This document shows, one piece after another, positions 6,709 through 14,410 of a stretch of 16,272 nt of DNA. The stretch is taken from positions 1-16,272 of the forward strand of contig JADFHR010000043.1 of assembly GCA_022567015.1 (NCBI GenBank). Direction: 5' to 3'. The notes below the pieces were generated by a model. The model worked only from the letters and a program-made list of their open reading frames with translations. It ran no database searches and had not been told where the DNA came from. Made by a program: the position numbers and the translations under genes. The stretch is from Pseudomonadota bacterium (GTDB lineage: Bacteria > Pseudomonadota > Alphaproteobacteria > Rhodospirillales > 2-02-FULL-58-16). The number at the start of each line of letters is the position of its first letter. The first letter of the stretch is position 1.

Positions 6709-7263
6709 ATGGCGGACAGGAAGCGGATAGAAAGCCCCGCGTCGCGGCGAAGCCGTGTCGAGGCCGTCGTCTGGCTGGCCCTCGCCATCGCGGCTTTCAT
6801 CGTGACGTTCGAGTTCGACGGCCCCCTGCCCACCTTCGAGTTCGGCGCCGCCTTTTGGCCGCGGGTGGTGATCGCCGGCGTCATCGTATCCGCCGGCGTT
6901 CTACTGGTGAGCAGCTATTTCGTCGGTGCCAGGGAGTCCGAGGCCGTCATCGACGAAAGAACGACCGACGCGCTGTCCGAGGACGCCGCCCGCGTCACCA
7001 GGAAAACCCTCGCCATCTTCGCGATCCCCCTGGTCTACGTCTATGCCATCCACCAGGTGGGGTTCCTGCTGGTCACGCCGATCTTCCTGCTGGGATACAT
7101 GTATCTCCTCGGGGTCAGGGGGTGGGTGACCCTGATCGCGGTGACCGTCGGGTTCTATGGCGCCATCGTCCTGATTTTCGTCAAGCTGATCTACACGCCG
7201 CTTCCGCAGGGGGCCGGTTTCTTCCACTCCCTCAACGGACAGTTGATCGGCCTCATTCAGTAG
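6709..7263 (+). CDS. tctB: TctB-family small permease subunit
   Basis: The 184-aa protein starts at ATG 6709, 4 nt behind GGAGGG; an in-frame GTG at 6697 overlaps that ribosome site and is less likely. After a basic N terminus (MADRKRIESPASRRSR) come four to five hydrophobic segments: VEAVVWLALAIAAFIV, VVIAGVIVSAGVLLV, LAIFAIPLVYVYAI, LLVTPIFLLGYMYLLG and VTLIAVTVGFYGAIVLIF. This is the size and topology of TctB, the small membrane subunit of tripartite tricarboxylate transporters, whose sequence is poorly conserved; the position between tctC and tctA makes the call secure. It acts in the inner membrane with TctA. The acidic loop near 75-95 is hydrophilic and probably extramembranous. Confidence 0.87.
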   Translation: MADRKRIESPASRRSRVEAVVWLALAIAAFIVTFEFDGPLPTFEFGAAFWPRVVIAGVIVSAGVLLVSSYFVGARESEAVIDERTTDALSEDAARVTRKTLAIFAIPLVYVYAIHQVGFLLVTPIFLLGYMYLLGVRGWVTLIAVTVGFYGAIVLIFVKLIYTPLPQGAGFFHSLNGQLIGLIQ

Positions 7264-7282
7264 GGCGGGCCGCGCTCGGGGA

Positions 7283-8809
7283 ATGGAAAACTTTATCAAC
7301 GGCACGGTACTGCTGTTCACCGATCCGACCGGGATCGCCATTTTCATCTTTGGCCTGTTCGGAGGGCTGGTCTTCGGCGCCATCCCCGGTCTCAGCCTGC
7401 TGACCCTGGCCGCCGTTCTCCTGCCGTTTTCGGCGTGGCTGACGGCCGAACACGCGATCATGCTCTACGGCGTCATTTACGTGTCCGGCGTGTACGGGGG
7501 CGCCATCACGGCCATCCTCTTCAACATTCCGGGGTCGGTGGAAAACGCGCCCACCGCCTTCGACGGCTATCCCATGACCCGCAAGGGACAGGCGGGCAAG
7601 GCCATCGGCTTCGCCGTGACCTGTTCGGCCATCGGCGGGACCGTTTCGGCGGTCCTGATGATGATGGCCACGGAGCCCATCGCCGACTTCGCCATACGCG
7701 CGTTCGGTCCGGTCGAGGTCTTCGCCGTGGTCTTCTTCGGCCTGACCGTGGTCGCCGGCATCGGGACGCGCTCTTTGGCCAAGGGCTGGCTTTCGCTGCT
7801 GCTCGGTCTGTTCCTCGGCGTCATCGGCGGCGATCCGGTGAGCGCCGTGCCGCGGTTTACGATGGGCTCCCTTTACCTGACCGGCGGCCTCAACTTCGTG
7901 CCCCTCATCCTCGGCTTCTTCGCCGTCACCGAGGTCTTCGTCCAGGGCCAGCGGATGGCGAGCGGGACCCACGTGCCGTCCAAGGTGTCGGTGGCCTATC
8001 CGTCGTTCAAGGAGTTCTGGGACCTTAGGGTCGCGGTCGTCCGCTCCACCGTCATCGGCTGGTTCTGCGGGTTGCTGCCGGGCATCGGCGCCACCCTTGC
8101 CGCCTTCGTCTCCTACAACGAAGCGGTGCGCTGGTCCAAACACCCCGAAACCTTCGGCCACGGCGACCCGGAAGGCGTGGTCGCGCCCGAGACCGCCAAC
8201 AACGCGGCCACCGGCGCGGCGATGATCCCGCTTCTCGCCCTCGGCCTGCCGGGCGGCGCGCTGACCGCCATCATGATCGGCGTCTTCAATCTGCACGGCA
8301 TGGATATCGGCCCCCTGATCATGGTCGAGGCCCATGACCTGGTGTGGGTGCTGTTCGCGTCCATGTTCTGGGCGAGCCTGGCGATCCTGTTTCTCGGGAT
8401 CGTCGAGGCGAAGGGCATCGTGCACCTGCTGCGCATCCCGTTTCCCATCATGGCGCCGGCCATTCTGGTCTTCTCGACCATTGGCGCCTATGCGCTCCGC
8501 GCCAACATCTTGGACGTCTACACCATGTTCGGGGCGGGCGTCGCCGGCTTCTTCATGCGCCGCAGCGACTATTCCATTCCGGCGGTGGTGATGGGGTTGA
8601 TCCTCGGCCAGATCGGCGAAAACGTGTTCTCCCAGGCCATGGTCATGTTGGACTACAACTTCCTCAACTTTTTCACCCAGCCCATTTCCGCCGTGCTGAT
8701 CGGCGGCGGCCTGGCCACCGTCGCCTACAACATCTTCAAGCACTCCCGGTCCTACCTGGCCACCTTCGGCCGGCTCGACGAGACGACGGCGCACGAACCC
8801 GGGGACTAG
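7283..8809 (+). CDS. tctA: TctA-family large permease subunit
   Basis: The 508-aa, very hydrophobic protein follows tctB by 19 nt, with a GGGGA ribosome site. It shows the two conserved TctA blocks: GGLVFGAIPGLSLLTLAAV near the N terminus (about 27-45) and its internal counterpart GLLPGIGATLAAFVSYNEA in the second half, plus GVVAPETANNAATGAAMIP and LLALGLPGGALTA. TctA proteins have about 12 membrane helices and form the solute channel, driven by an ion gradient and fed by TctC. The length is normal for the family. No convincing terminator lies between its stop and the MITE at 8880. Substrate cannot be deduced. Confidence 0.93.
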   Translation: MENFINGTVLLFTDPTGIAIFIFGLFGGLVFGAIPGLSLLTLAAVLLPFSAWLTAEHAIMLYGVIYVSGVYGGAITAILFNIPGSVENAPTAFDGYPMTRKGQAGKAIGFAVTCSAIGGTVSAVLMMMATEPIADFAIRAFGPVEVFAVVFFGLTVVAGIGTRSLAKGWLSLLLGLFLGVIGGDPVSAVPRFTMGSLYLTGGLNFVPLILGFFAVTEVFVQGQRMASGTHVPSKVSVAYPSFKEFWDLRVAVVRSTVIGWFCGLLPGIGATLAAFVSYNEAVRWSKHPETFGHGDPEGVVAPETANNAATGAAMIPLLALGLPGGALTAIMIGVFNLHGMDIGPLIMVEAHDLVWVLFASMFWASLAILFLGIVEAKGIVHLLRIPFPIMAPAILVFSTIGAYALRANILDVYTMFGAGVAGFFMRRSDYSIPAVVMGLILGQIGENVFSQAMVMLDYNFLNFFTQPISAVLIGGGLATVAYNIFKHSRSYLATFGRLDETTAHEPGD

Positions 8810-8879
8810 ACAAATAGGGCTTCCATTCATAACGGGAGTTTGGGCTTGTCCGGCGGATGTCGGCCTATAGCCGGGGCTG

Positions 8880-9142
8880 ATACCAAGGGTCGCTGATCAT
8901 GACCCATAGAGACGGCTTACCAAGGTTTTCGGCCTTAAGCGTGCGCTGTGGCGATGCGGGGCATCGCGAAGCGTGCGCGACGTCGTCCGAAAGCCTTGGC
9001 AAGCCGCCGTTCCGGTCGCGTATGCGGCCCGTCGGAGGGCGTCGAAAAGTTTCGACGATGCACCGCATCGCCTGAAACTTTCCTCCTGCCCGACGAGCCG
9101 CCTACGCGATCTCTATGAGTCATGATCAGCGACCCTTGGTAT
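8880..9142 (+). repeat. MITE-like repeat, copy 2 (complete, 263 bp)
   Basis: This complete copy begins ATACCAAGGGTCGC and ends GCGACCCTTGGTAT. Its terminal inverted repeat is perfect for 24 bp and continues after one mismatch through CATAGAGA, giving 32 of 33 matches. Inside are the two self-complementary arms shared with the other copies. A TA dinucleotide sits within each extreme end, compatible with insertion at TA. It lies between the tctA stop and the arsR promoter, in the same orientation as the other copies. No ORF in it has the look of a gene. Confidence 0.9.
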
Positions 9143-9216
9143 GATGTACGGAAAACCGTTGGTTTCCACATCCCGCTAGTTACCTGGTTCAACAATGGGC
9201 TCCCGTGAAATCCGGC

Positions 9217-9272
9217 TTGACCCCATGTACGAGGCTCATATATCGTTAATCGTCGAATAACGATATATGAGG
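9217..9272 (+). promoter_or_regulatory. ars promoter and ArsR operator
   Basis: CTCATATATCGTTA (9235-9248) and TAACGATATATGAG (9258-9271) are a perfect 14-bp inverted repeat with a 9-nt spacer. TTGACC (9217-9222) and TATATC (9239-9244), 16 bases apart, make a plausible promoter whose -10 box lies inside the left arm. The right arm runs into the arsR ribosome site TGAGG (9268-9272). ArsR-type repressors bind such palindromes and leave DNA when arsenite binds, so autoregulation of the operon is expected. Confidence 0.75.
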
Positions 9273-9277
9273 TTGGT

Positions 9278-9637
9278 ATGCCGGCTAAAACCGTAAGCGC
9301 CAATATCAGGGACGGGGAAGACGGGACAACGCCAGACCGTTCAGCCACCGATCATATCGCGGCGCTCGCGAAGGCGCTCGCCCATCCGGCGCGGATCAAA
9401 ATCGTTCGTATCCTGGCGCGCCGCCAGACCTGCATCGGCTGCGATATCGTGGAAGAGATAGGGTTGGCGCAGTCAACCACGTCGGAGCACCTCCGCATCA
9501 TGAAGACAGCCGGAATCATCACGGGTGAAATTGAACGTCCCCGCGTTTGCTATTCGCTGGATCCGGCCGCGCTCGAACCGCTACGCCATTTCCTCGGTGA
9601 AGTCAGCAGTGCCCGGGCCGGTGCAAAGAAAGACTAA
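9278..9637 (+). CDS. arsR: ArsR/SmtB-family arsenic-responsive repressor
   Basis: The 119-aa protein has the ArsR winged-helix core: LAKALAHPARIKIVRIL (about 30-46), then the recognition helices CDIVEEIGLAQSTTSEHL and RIMKTAGIITGEIERPRVCYSL as the wing. Cysteines C52 and C55 (TCIGCD) sit at the start of the DNA-recognition unit, where E. coli-type ArsR has its CVC arsenite site; C105-like downstream cysteine use is limited to the one in RVCYSL. The start ATG 9278 follows TGAGG by 5 nt. It heads the arsR-acr3-arsC operon and should repress it in the absence of arsenite or antimonite by binding the palindrome immediately upstream. The charged N-terminal 24 residues are an extension that could be shortened by a later start, but no alternative has a better ribosome site. 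Confidence 0.93.
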   Translation: MPAKTVSANIRDGEDGTTPDRSATDHIAALAKALAHPARIKIVRILARRQTCIGCDIVEEIGLAQSTTSEHLRIMKTAGIITGEIERPRVCYSLDPAALEPLRHFLGEVSSARAGAKKD

Positions 9638-9648
9638 GACAGCCACCC

Positions 9649-10713
9649 ATGTCCACTTTTGAACGCTACCTAACGATCTGGGTCGCCCTTTGCATCGTAG
9701 CCGGCATCGCGCTTGGCCAATTCCTGCCCGAGGTTTTCCACGCGGTCGGATCGATGGAGATTGCCAAGGTCAACTTCCCCGTCGCCCTGCTGATCTGGCT
9801 GATGATTATTCCGATGCTGGTAAAGATCGACTTCGGCGCCCTTCGCCAGGTCAAGGAGCATTGGCGCGGCATCAGCGTCACCCTGTTCATCAATTGGGCC
9901 GTGAAGCCCTTTTCGATGGCGGCCCTTGGATGGCTCTTTATCGGCACTCTCTTCGCCCCCTATCTGGCGGCCGAACAGATCGACAGCTATATCGCCGGTC
10001 TCATCCTGCTCGGGGCTGCGCCCTGTACGGCCATGGTGTTCGTATGGAGCAATCTGTCGGACGGAGAGCCCCACTTCACGCTCACTCAGGTCGCCCTTAA
10101 CGACCTGATCATGGTCTTCGCCTTCGCGCCGATCGTTGGGCTTTTGCTGGGGTTGTCGGCGATCACGGTTCCCTGGGAGACGTTGCTGCTGTCGGTAGTC
10201 CTCTACATCGTCGTGCCCGTCATCATCGCCCAGGTGCTGCGCCAGGGTGTCCTCGCCGGGAGCGGCCAAAGGGGGCTCGATCGCCTGCTCCGGACACTGC
10301 AACCCGTATCGCTCGCCGCGCTGCTGACGACGCTTGTCCTTCTTTTTGGCTTTCAGGGCGAGCAGATCGTCGACCAGCCGGCGGTAATCGCCATTCTCGC
10401 GGTTCCGATTGTCATCCAGGTCTACTTCAACTCCGGGCTCGCCTATCTGCTCAACCGTCACGTTGGCGAGGCCCATTGCGTGGCCGCACCGTCGGCGCTG
10501 ATCGGGGCCAGCAACTTTTTCGAGTTGGCTGTCGCCGTGGCAATAAGTCTTTTCGGCTTCGATTCCGGTGCCGCGCTGGCTACCGTTGTCGGAGTCCTGG
10601 TCGAGGTGCCGGTGATGTTGTCGGTGGTGAAGATCGTCAACAATACCCGTGACTGGTACGAAAACGGCCCGGCGGTGCGGCTGGCCGTAGAAGCGAGAAA
10701 CCCGAAACCGTGA
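9649..10713 (+). CDS. acr3: ACR3-family arsenite efflux permease
   Basis: The 354-aa membrane protein has about ten hydrophobic segments and the ACR3 signatures: APCTAMVFVWSNL with the conserved cysteine C126, and ALIGASNFFELAVAVAI with the conserved glutamate E292 in a late helix. These two residues are essential for arsenite transport in studied ACR3 proteins. The N-terminal block FPVALLIWLMIIPMLVKIDF is also typical. It exports arsenite (and possibly antimonite) across the inner membrane using the proton gradient. It starts 11 nt after the arsR stop, with a weak ribosome site, and its TGA overlaps the GTG start of arsC. Some databases call this family ArsB, although it is unrelated to the classical ArsB permease. 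Confidence 0.95.
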   Translation: MSTFERYLTIWVALCIVAGIALGQFLPEVFHAVGSMEIAKVNFPVALLIWLMIIPMLVKIDFGALRQVKEHWRGISVTLFINWAVKPFSMAALGWLFIGTLFAPYLAAEQIDSYIAGLILLGAAPCTAMVFVWSNLSDGEPHFTLTQVALNDLIMVFAFAPIVGLLLGLSAITVPWETLLLSVVLYIVVPVIIAQVLRQGVLAGSGQRGLDRLLRTLQPVSLAALLTTLVLLFGFQGEQIVDQPAVIAILAVPIVIQVYFNSGLAYLLNRHVGEAHCVAAPSALIGASNFFELAVAVAISLFGFDSGAALATVVGVLVEVPVMLSVVKIVNNTRDWYENGPAVRLAVEARNPKP

Positions 10714-11156
10714 CCCGTGTCCTGTTTCTGTGCGTCGCCAACTCCGCACGCAGCCAAATGGCGGAGGGCCTTGCCCGGCACATGCTGGGGCCCGGCATCA
10801 CCGTTCAAAGCGCGGGGTCGACTCCTTCACCGATCAATCCCCACGCTATAGAAACCATGGCCGAGATTGGCATAGACATTTCTCGCCAGGTGTCGAAATC
10901 CGTCGATACGATTAATCCCGCTTCCGTCGATATTGTGGTGACGCTTTGCGCCGAGGAAGTCTGCCCTGTGATGCCGGCGACGGTTCGGCGGTTGCATTGG
11001 CCGATCCCGGACCCGGCGACGTCTGACCCTTCTGTCACCCATGAAGACGCATTGTCGCGGTTCAGGAAAGCGCGCGACCAGATCAAAGCGCGTCTGGAGC
11101 AATCCGCGACAGTGCTGGGTTCTCTTGAGGGATCGGACACGGCCCTTTTTGACTGA
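10710..11156 (+). CDS. arsC: Arsenate reductase, low-molecular-weight phosphatase type
   Basis: The 148-aa protein starts at GTG 10710, overlapping the acr3 stop (GTGA), which implies translational coupling. It opens with the LMW-phosphatase P-loop FLCVANSARSQMAEG: C8 is the nucleophile of the CX5R motif. Two more cysteines, C80 (VVTLCAEE) and C85 (EEVCPVMP), are placed as in thioredoxin-coupled ArsC enzymes, where they relay the disulfide; the HWPIPDPA stretch carries the general-acid aspartate. It reduces arsenate to arsenite, the substrate of the efflux pump. The gene ends the ars operon and converges on the luciferase-like gene. Whether reductant is thioredoxin or glutaredoxin cannot be told with certainty; the three-cysteine layout favours thioredoxin. 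Confidence 0.93.
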   Translation: MTRVLFLCVANSARSQMAEGLARHMLGPGITVQSAGSTPSPINPHAIETMAEIGIDISRQVSKSVDTINPASVDIVVTLCAEEVCPVMPATVRRLHWPIPDPATSDPSVTHEDALSRFRKARDQIKARLEQSATVLGSLEGSDTALFD

Positions 11157-11273
11157 TGTCCATCACACGACCTCGGCATTGGGCACGTGCCGGCGTACCG
11201 ACGGTATCGAACATCGGTCCAACCCCGTCCGCCGGGACCGGGTCCGCGCCTCGACCGGGCTTAAGCGCCGGCC

Positions 11274-12233
11274 TTAAGCGTAGTGGTGGATGATCTTCTC
11301 GCCGAAGAACCGCATTCCCTCCATGGGCGGCATCGGCTGGATGATCACGTGATCGACCCCGGCCTCGACCCAGGCGTCGATGCGCTCGCGCACCTGTCCC
11401 ACGTCGCCGGTCAGGTTGGCGCCCAGGATGTCGTCGACGGTGGGCGGGACGGGAAAACGGTGCTTGCGCTCGTCGGCGTACATCTGCGCCCATTTGAGCG
11501 TCTCGTCCTTGCTCTTGTCGGCAAGCCCGACGACCGAGACGGCGACCTCGAACGGCCGCCCCTCGCGCCGCGGCCTCAGGCCGGCGATCAGGTCGCCGAC
11601 GATCTCCGGCGCCTTGGAGTACATGAACCAGCAATCCCCGTGTTCGACCATCAGGTCCTGGGTCGGCGGCGAATCGCCGGCGATCCAGATCGGGGGATAG
11701 GGTTTCTGCACCGGCCGGGGATTGCAATAGGCGTCCTTCAGCTGGAAGTACTTGCCCTCGAAACTGAATTCGTCCTCGGTCATCAGCCCGCGGATGACGT
11801 GGAGCGATTCGTCGAGGCGCGCGATGCGGACCAGGCCGTCGTCGCTCCACGCGTCGAAACCGTACGACTTGCACTCGGCGGCGAACCATCCCGAGCCGGG
11901 CGCCAGGATGACCCGCCCGCCGGTGATCTCATCCAGGGTGCAGACGATCTTCGCCGTCAGGCCGGGATGGCGGAAGGTGTTGTTCATGGCGTGCCCGCCG
12001 AGGCGGACGCGCTCGGTCCTGGCGCCGATGGCGGTAATCGTCGTCCAGAATTCGAGGATCGGCTTGCCGCGGTCGAGGTGCGCGTTCTCGACGTGATCGG
12101 GGATCCACACCGAATCGAAGCCCAGCTCCTCGGCGACGTGGGCCATCTCGAGCGTGTACGCGAAGCCGGACGACTTCGCTCCCATCTCGCCCTGGATGTT
12201 CAGGCGGAGTCCGAATTTCAGCTTGGCGGCCAT
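11274..12233 (-). CDS. Luciferase-like (LLM) flavin-dependent oxidoreductase
   Basis: The 319-aa product starts at ATG 12233 behind GGAAGGGAGG; the frame is open for 310 codons upstream, but that part is the antisense-quality shadow of the enolase-like gene. The sequence has the bacterial-luciferase TIM-barrel features: AEELGFDSVWIPDH, ARTERVRLGGHAMN, TLDEITGGRVILAPGSGW, LDESLHVIRGLM and NPRPVQKPYPPIWIAG, ending in the WVEAGVDHVIIQPM strand-helix. Members use reduced FMN or F420 to oxidise or reduce small organic compounds, for example as alkanesulfonate monooxygenases; the cofactor and substrate here are not determinable. It is the last gene of a three-gene operon, 20 nt after the enolase-like gene, so it probably acts on the same pathway. 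Confidence 0.9.
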   Translation of the reverse strand: MAAKLKFGLRLNIQGEMGAKSSGFAYTLEMAHVAEELGFDSVWIPDHVENAHLDRGKPILEFWTTITAIGARTERVRLGGHAMNNTFRHPGLTAKIVCTLDEITGGRVILAPGSGWFAAECKSYGFDAWSDDGLVRIARLDESLHVIRGLMTEDEFSFEGKYFQLKDAYCNPRPVQKPYPPIWIAGDSPPTQDLMVEHGDCWFMYSKAPEIVGDLIAGLRPRREGRPFEVAVSVVGLADKSKDETLKWAQMYADERKHRFPVPPTVDDILGANLTGDVGQVRERIDAWVEAGVDHVIIQPMPPMEGMRFFGEKIIHHYA

Positions 12234-12253
12234 GTCCTCCCTTCCAACGGTAA

Positions 12254-13348
12254 TTATTTGCCAACGGCGAGGGCGGATGCCGCGCAGCGTTCGGTGGCGA
12301 CGGTGAGGGCCGCGACCTTTTCGGTGTCGAGGACGGGGACGAAATCCGGCGACAGCACGACGGCGCCGCCGTCCATGGGCAGGGGCTCGGCGAAGATGCC
12401 GCTCACCGGCCTGAGGAAGCCGTTGAGCTCGCCGGCGTTGCGGATGCCCTTTGCGGCGACGCACGCCTCCATCCAGCACCCGATGTCGGAGGAGACGCCG
12501 TTGCCGAGGACCGGTTCCATGCCGCGCGCCCGGATGTGTTCGAGGGCGTCCGCCAGGCGATCGAGCCCCCCCATCTTCAACAGCTTGAGCTTGATGAAGG
12601 AGGCCGCCCCGAGATCGGCGGCGCGGTCGATGTCCTCGATCCCGAAGATGGATTCGTCGAGCATCATCGGCACGCGCGAGACCTCGGCCACGGCCTTGGC
12701 CGACTCCCAGTCGCTTGCCGCGCACGGCTGCTCGAAGAGCTCGATGCCGTCCGCCTCCACCTCGGTGACGAAACGGCACGCCTCCCCGCGGTCGTACCCC
12801 TGGTTGCCGTCGAGCCGCAGCATCGCCCGTCCGGCGACGGCGCGCTGGATCACGGCGACGCGCGCCAGGTCGGCCTCGAGGTCGAATCCCACCTTCACCT
12901 TGAGCGTTCCATACCCCTGCTCGAGCAGGCCCTCCACCTCGTCGGGGATGGCCGCGTGATCGGTGCCGTTGACCGGCCCGAGGAGAGGCACGCGGACCTC
13001 GGCCGATGGCGAGAGGATCGGATTTCCCTCCACCATCTCGATGGCCGTGGTGAGGGCGGTGACGGAGAACGGGTAGTCGTGCAGCCATCGCGCCAGGCTG
13101 TCCCTGGCCGCCGTCGTGGTCTGGCCGGCCAGGTCCCGGCCGCGGTCGCGGCAGAACGCCCACGCATCCTCGACCGTCTCGCCGCCGTAGGCGGCGAGCA
13201 GGGTGGCCTCCCCGTAGCCGACGCGCCCCTGATCGTCGCGGGCCTCGACGACGATGGTGTCGAAATGGGTGAGATCGGCGAAGGCAAGGTGGTAGGGAAC
13301 CTTGAGCGGCAGCTTCAACAGGTGCAGGTCGAACCCGTGCAGTTTCAT
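12254..13348 (-). CDS. Enolase-superfamily enzyme (mandelate racemase/muconate lactonizing type)
   Basis: The 364-aa protein starts at ATG 13348, which overlaps the TGA of the upstream dioxygenase (ATGA) and follows GGGGA. An N-terminal capping domain (1-120) precedes the barrel, where the catalytic set is intact: KVK-type lysines K150 and K152 (in TLKVKVG), metal ligands D180 (RLDGNQG), E206 (ELFEQP) and D231 (MLDES), and K255 on the opposite face (FIKLKLLKMGG). This pair of opposed lysines is the hallmark of the MLE subgroup, whose members cycloisomerise, epimerise, racemise or dehydrate carboxylic acids by abstracting a proton alpha to a carboxylate. The exact reaction is unknown. A dipeptide epimerase or o-succinylbenzoate synthase is possible but no menaquinone or murein genes accompany it; the operon context suggests catabolism. 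Confidence 0.92.
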   Translation of the reverse strand: MKLHGFDLHLLKLPLKVPYHLAFADLTHFDTIVVEARDDQGRVGYGEATLLAAYGGETVEDAWAFCRDRGRDLAGQTTTAARDSLARWLHDYPFSVTALTTAIEMVEGNPILSPSAEVRVPLLGPVNGTDHAAIPDEVEGLLEQGYGTLKVKVGFDLEADLARVAVIQRAVAGRAMLRLDGNQGYDRGEACRFVTEVEADGIELFEQPCAASDWESAKAVAEVSRVPMMLDESIFGIEDIDRAADLGAASFIKLKLLKMGGLDRLADALEHIRARGMEPVLGNGVSSDIGCWMEACVAAKGIRNAGELNGFLRPVSGIFAEPLPMDGGAVVLSPDFVPVLDTEKVAALTVATERCAASALAVGK

Positions 13349-14247
13349 GGCATTTCCCCGCTCGACGGCGGCCGGTCGTCCATGATCTGGGTGCGGTGCA
13401 TGATGCGTTGGGACCGCGTATCGAAGCCGTCGCGCCGATGCATGGTGCAACGGTTATCCCAGATCAGCAGATCGCCGACGCGCCATTGGTGATGCCATGT
13501 GAACCGGTCGTGCGTGGTATGGGCCCAGATTTCATCGAGCAGGGCTTCCGAGTCCTCGACGGAAAGCCCGTTGATATAGGCCGCGTTGCGCCGGCCCAGG
13601 AAAAGCGCCTTGCGGCCCGTTTCCGGGTGGGTCCGCACGATCGGGTGGCTGGTCCCCGGCGAGGCGGTGACGTCGGTGACCGGGGCGGCCCCCTCGCGCA
13701 ACAGGCCGACGCTGTTATACGTGGCGTCGTGTTTCAAGGTGAGGCCCCGGATACGCCCGGCCAGCGCCGGGGGAAGCGTCTCGTACGCCTCGTACATGTT
13801 GAGAAATCCCGTATTGCCGCCCGTCGCCGGGATCTTGACCGAGAGAAGGCAGCTCGCCCTGGGCGGCCGTTCGTCATAGGACATGTCCGTGTGCCACTTG
13901 GATTCGAGCGCGCCCAGCGACCCGATGGGCTCGCCGTCCTCGACGACGTTCGAGACGACGAGAATTTCGGGAAAGCCCTCCCTATGCTTGCGCCCGTATT
14001 CGTCGACCGGCGCCAGGTCCAGGTCGCCGAAGCGCCGGCTGAAGGCGACCTGGCCGGCCGTGCTCAGGTCCTGGTCGCGGAAAAGGAGGACCAGGTGTCT
14101 CAACCACGCCCGATGGATCGCCACGAAGGTGGCGTCGCCCATGTCCCGGCTCAGGTCGATGCCGCGGATTTCCCCGCCAAGGGCGTCGGATACGGGCACC
14201 ACCTGGGCGCCGGAAGTGCCGTCCAGCGGGTAGGGCGCTTCGCTCAT
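13345..14247 (-). CDS. TauD/TfdA-family Fe(II)/2-oxoglutarate dioxygenase
   Basis: The 300-aa protein starts at ATG 14247, 8 nt behind AGGAGG; upstream in-frame codons lie in the promoter region. The iron triad is H119 and D121 (KWHTDMSY) and H270 (RCTMHRRD), and R281, eleven residues after the last histidine, fits the 2-oxoglutarate-binding arginine of TauD. Other family blocks are VLLFRDQDL, FSRRFGDLD and HPIVRTHPETGRKALF. Such enzymes hydroxylate next to a heteroatom or carboxylate, releasing sulfite from taurine, cleaving aryloxyacetates or hydroxylating amino acids. It opens the operon and is coupled by a 4-nt overlap to the enolase-superfamily gene. Together with a luciferase-like enzyme it recalls sulfonate-use gene sets, but no ssu/tau transporter is present, so the substrate stays open. 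Confidence 0.93.
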   Translation of the reverse strand: MSEAPYPLDGTSGAQVVPVSDALGGEIRGIDLSRDMGDATFVAIHRAWLRHLVLLFRDQDLSTAGQVAFSRRFGDLDLAPVDEYGRKHREGFPEILVVSNVVEDGEPIGSLGALESKWHTDMSYDERPPRASCLLSVKIPATGGNTGFLNMYEAYETLPPALAGRIRGLTLKHDATYNSVGLLREGAAPVTDVTASPGTSHPIVRTHPETGRKALFLGRRNAAYINGLSVEDSEALLDEIWAHTTHDRFTWHHQWRVGDLLIWDNRCTMHRRDGFDTRSQRIMHRTQIMDDRPPSSGEMP

Positions 14248-14410
14248 CCCTTCAACCTCCTGGGTAAATCCCCCGACAGATACCCAATACGTAGACAAAA
14301 AGGGGGTGTGAAGTCCAAAAAAAATCCCCTGGCGTCGTACCCCCTGGCGGAATTTCTCTGGCGCGCTTCCTCGTATCGCCTTCACCATCCGCCACCACAC
14401 CGCCCGTCTT
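14248..14410 (-). promoter_or_regulatory. Leader and presumed promoter region of the dioxygenase operon
   Basis: This 163-bp gap separates the dioxygenase start from MITE copy 3. It contains the AGGAGG ribosome site near 14255-14262. On the minus strand, TTGGAC followed 17 bases later by TCTACG is a weak candidate promoter. Homopolymer runs (A8 near 14318-14325, G5 and C5 tracts) are more frequent than elsewhere. No clear operator palindrome is seen. Confidence 0.3.

Noticed and set aside
5265..6884. A 539-aa minus-strand open frame opposite tctC
   Set aside because: No recognisable motif, antisense to a well-supported gene and running across its promoter region.
7253..8830. A 525-aa minus-strand open frame opposite tctA
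   Set aside because: It is rich in Asp/Glu/Gly/Arg/His without any domain pattern and mirrors tctA codon for codon; tctA is a clear family member. A typical high-GC antisense shadow.
11259..11279. GCTTAAG/CTTAAGC inverted repeat between arsC and the luciferase-like gene
   Set aside because: The stem overlaps the stop codon of the minus-strand gene, is short and A/T-rich, and no T run follows, so I do not call it a terminator.
11283..12959. A 558-aa plus-strand open frame opposite the luciferase-like and enolase-like genes
   Set aside because: It crosses two convincing genes and their gap on the opposite strand and has no domain signature of its own.
12234..13163. A 310-residue N-terminal extension of the luciferase-like protein
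   Set aside because: The extension is an out-of-frame reading of the enolase-superfamily gene; the true start at 12233 has a strong ribosome site and matches family length.
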